A DNA stretch of 40,112 nt from a virus, in IMG/VR virus record IMGVR_UViG_3300045286_000056, positions 1-40,112 of that record, one strand, 5' to 3'. A program made the translations under genes and the position numbers. Position 1 is the stretch's first letter, and the number at the start of each line of letters is the position of its first letter. Of the stretch, positions 39,267 to 40,112 are shown one piece after another. Under the pieces are notes generated by a model. The model worked only from the letters and a program-made list of their open reading frames with translations. It made no database searches and had not been told where the DNA came from.

Positions 39267-39930
39267 GGTGTTAGTCACGGGCGGCACAGGCTTCGTGGGC
39301 CGCTGGATGCAGCGTACCCAGCCCGCGGGCGTCGAAGGGCACTACATCGGCCGCGAATTGTACAATGGCGGCGTGTGGCCCATCCCCCACTTCTATGTGC
39401 ACCTCGCGCCCATCGCACCAACCGCGGTGCTGGACGTTGCGCGGCGCTACGGCGGGCGGGTGCTGTATGCCTCCTCGGGCGCGGTGTACGAGCGCACAAC
39501 CAGGTATGCAGACGACAAGCGCCTCTGGGAGCAGGAATGCCTGGCCAGCGAGTGCAACGTGGTCATCGCGAGATTGTTCACCTTCTTCGGCGACGGCATC
39601 CTGAAGGACGACAGCAAAGCCATCACGCAGTTCGTGAAGGCGGCCAAAGCCTGCGCGCCGCTCCGTATCTGGGGCGACGGCGCGACCGTCCGCAGCTACA
39701 TGAGCGGCGCAGAGATGGGGCGGCAGCTATGGGCGATCCTGTTCCGAGGGCAGAACGGCGAGGCCTACGACGTAGGCTCTGACGAGCCGGTCACGATGCT
39801 GGAGTTGGCGCAGATGGTCAACCGGGCCTTCGGGAACAGGTCGCAAATCTGGATCGAGAACCGCCCGGAGGAATGCACGTATTACCTGCCGAAGGACACA
39901 GCCAAAACCAGGGCATTGTTATCGGCTTGA
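39250..39930 (+). CDS. NAD-dependent sugar epimerase/dehydratase
   Basis: 226 residues, overlapping the previous gene by 17 bp. TGGTGFVG (10-17) binds NAD; YASSGAVYE with a later YADDK provides the catalytic residues; ARLFTFFGDG, RSYMSGAEMG and YDVGSDEPVTMLELAQMV complete the extended SDR pattern. Shorter than usual (about 300), mainly by loss of residues between the nucleotide site and the catalytic strand, so it may be trimmed. Last enzyme of the sugar cassette. Confidence 0.8.
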   Translation: MSSLRKVLVTGGTGFVGRWMQRTQPAGVEGHYIGRELYNGGVWPIPHFYVHLAPIAPTAVLDVARRYGGRVLYASSGAVYERTTRYADDKRLWEQECLASECNVVIARLFTFFGDGILKDDSKAITQFVKAAKACAPLRIWGDGATVRSYMSGAEMGRQLWAILFRGQNGEAYDVGSDEPVTMLELAQMVNRAFGNRSQIWIENRPEECTYYLPKDTAKTRALLSA

Positions 39931-39944
39931 TTTTGTGCTACACT
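39916..39944 (+). promoter_or_regulatory. Sigma70-like promoter for the capsid operon
   Basis: TTGTTA (39916-39921), 17 nt, TACACT (39939-39944). The -35 lies inside the end of the epimerase gene. The expected start is about 39951. The transcript meets the terminator at 39996-40045 before the protease-capsid gene. The leader holds three short repeats of CCGTTGAG or CCGTTAG (39967-39974, 39983-39989, 39990-39997). Confidence 0.65.
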
Positions 39945-39995
39945 ACTGGCAACTGAATAGGGCGTGCCGTTGAGCCGCTAGACCGTTAGCCGTTG

Positions 39996-40045
39996 AGAGC
40001 CGGTCATCCTGCGTGAGAAATCGCGCCGGGTGACCGGCTCTTTTT
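39996..40045 (+). terminator. Intrinsic terminator (same element as 11-60)
   Basis: Stem 39996-40006 with 40031-40041 and T tract 40041-40045. It ends the sugar operon and lies between the promoter at 39916 and the capsid gene. Confidence 0.85.
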
Positions 40046-40062
40046 GTTTACCCGGAGCGCGT

Positions 40063-40112
40063 ATGCCGAATCCGAACGACTTTGACAACCAGGCCGACTT
40101 CATGAAAGTCTG
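40063..40112 (+). CDS. Start of the protease-capsid gene (partial, repeat copy)
   Basis: The first 16 codons (MPNPNDFDNQADFMKV) of the gene at 78-2234, present again because of the terminal repeat. Not a separate gene. Confidence 0.9.
   Translation, partial: MPNPNDFDNQADFMKV

Larger units (their letters stand above)
39986..40112. repeat. Terminal direct repeat, copy 2
   Basis: Identical to 1-127; joins the end to the start. Confidence 0.93.

Noticed and set aside
1-40112. CRISPR array, tRNA genes, insertion sequences or an integrase
   Set aside because: No regularly spaced repeats, no tRNA cloverleaf, no transposase or tyrosine/serine recombinase motif recognised on reading both strands.

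Overview
The window is the complete genome of a tailed double-stranded DNA bacteriophage, or a phage-plasmid. The first and last 127 bases are identical (1-127 and 39986-40112), so the contig closes into a circle of 39,985 bp. Terminase, portal, HK97-type protease and capsid, tail tube, frameshifted tail chaperone, a short 556-residue tape measure and a GH25 endolysin indicate a siphovirus with a tail of about 80 nm. The sequence is GC-rich, with sigma70-like promoters and AGGAG-type ribosome sites. The host is a bacterium but cannot be named. No integrase, CI-type repressor, DNA polymerase, primase or helicase is recognisable, so replication must rely on the host. A near-perfect bacterial parS site (26080-26095) suggests an interaction with the host ParB segregation system.

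Layout on the circle. A divergent switch at 19914-20006 carries two promoters, each with the same palindrome GTTTATAAAC between its -35 and -10. Leftward (19907 to 18147) it drives a small operon: a 69-residue putative regulator, small proteins and a Mom-like DNA modification enzyme, ending in a convergent region full of palindromes. Rightward, nearly everything else is read in one direction. First come small early proteins, a RecT/Red-beta-like annealing protein, a candidate structured RNA (21454-21632), a duplicated gene patch, a second promoter followed by a long hairpin terminator (23597-23727), and an initiator gene containing 12-bp iterons. Then come a DNA methyltransferase, a run of small membrane proteins and a LuxR-type HTH regulator. 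Late genes start at about 28154: holin-like protein, terminases, portal, MuF-like protein and gp10-like protein.

The head genes are then interrupted by a 6.7 kb cassette (33192-39930). It holds a ferritin, an AT-rich moron gene and a sugar pathway: SDR, radical SAM/SPASM, C-methyltransferase, a TPP enzyme split into two genes, an RfbH-type dehydrase with His in place of the PLP lysine, and an NAD-dependent epimerase. Across the circle junction the head genes resume (78-3893) with a protease-capsid fusion that contains its own in-frame capsid start, a structural protein and a glycosyltransferase. Adsorption and tail genes follow to 15582 (lectin-fold and beta-helix proteins, connector, tail tube, chaperones, tape measure, distal tail proteins, a second methyltransferase), then the lysis region to 18015.

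How it may work together (inference): the sugar cassette and the glycosyltransferase flank the capsid gene, and the TPP plus RfbH pair recalls branched 3,6-dideoxyhexose (yersiniose-type) synthesis, so the phage may make and attach its own unusual sugar to its virion. Mom and two methyltransferases probably protect its DNA from restriction. All functions are read from sequence by eye; no database search was run.
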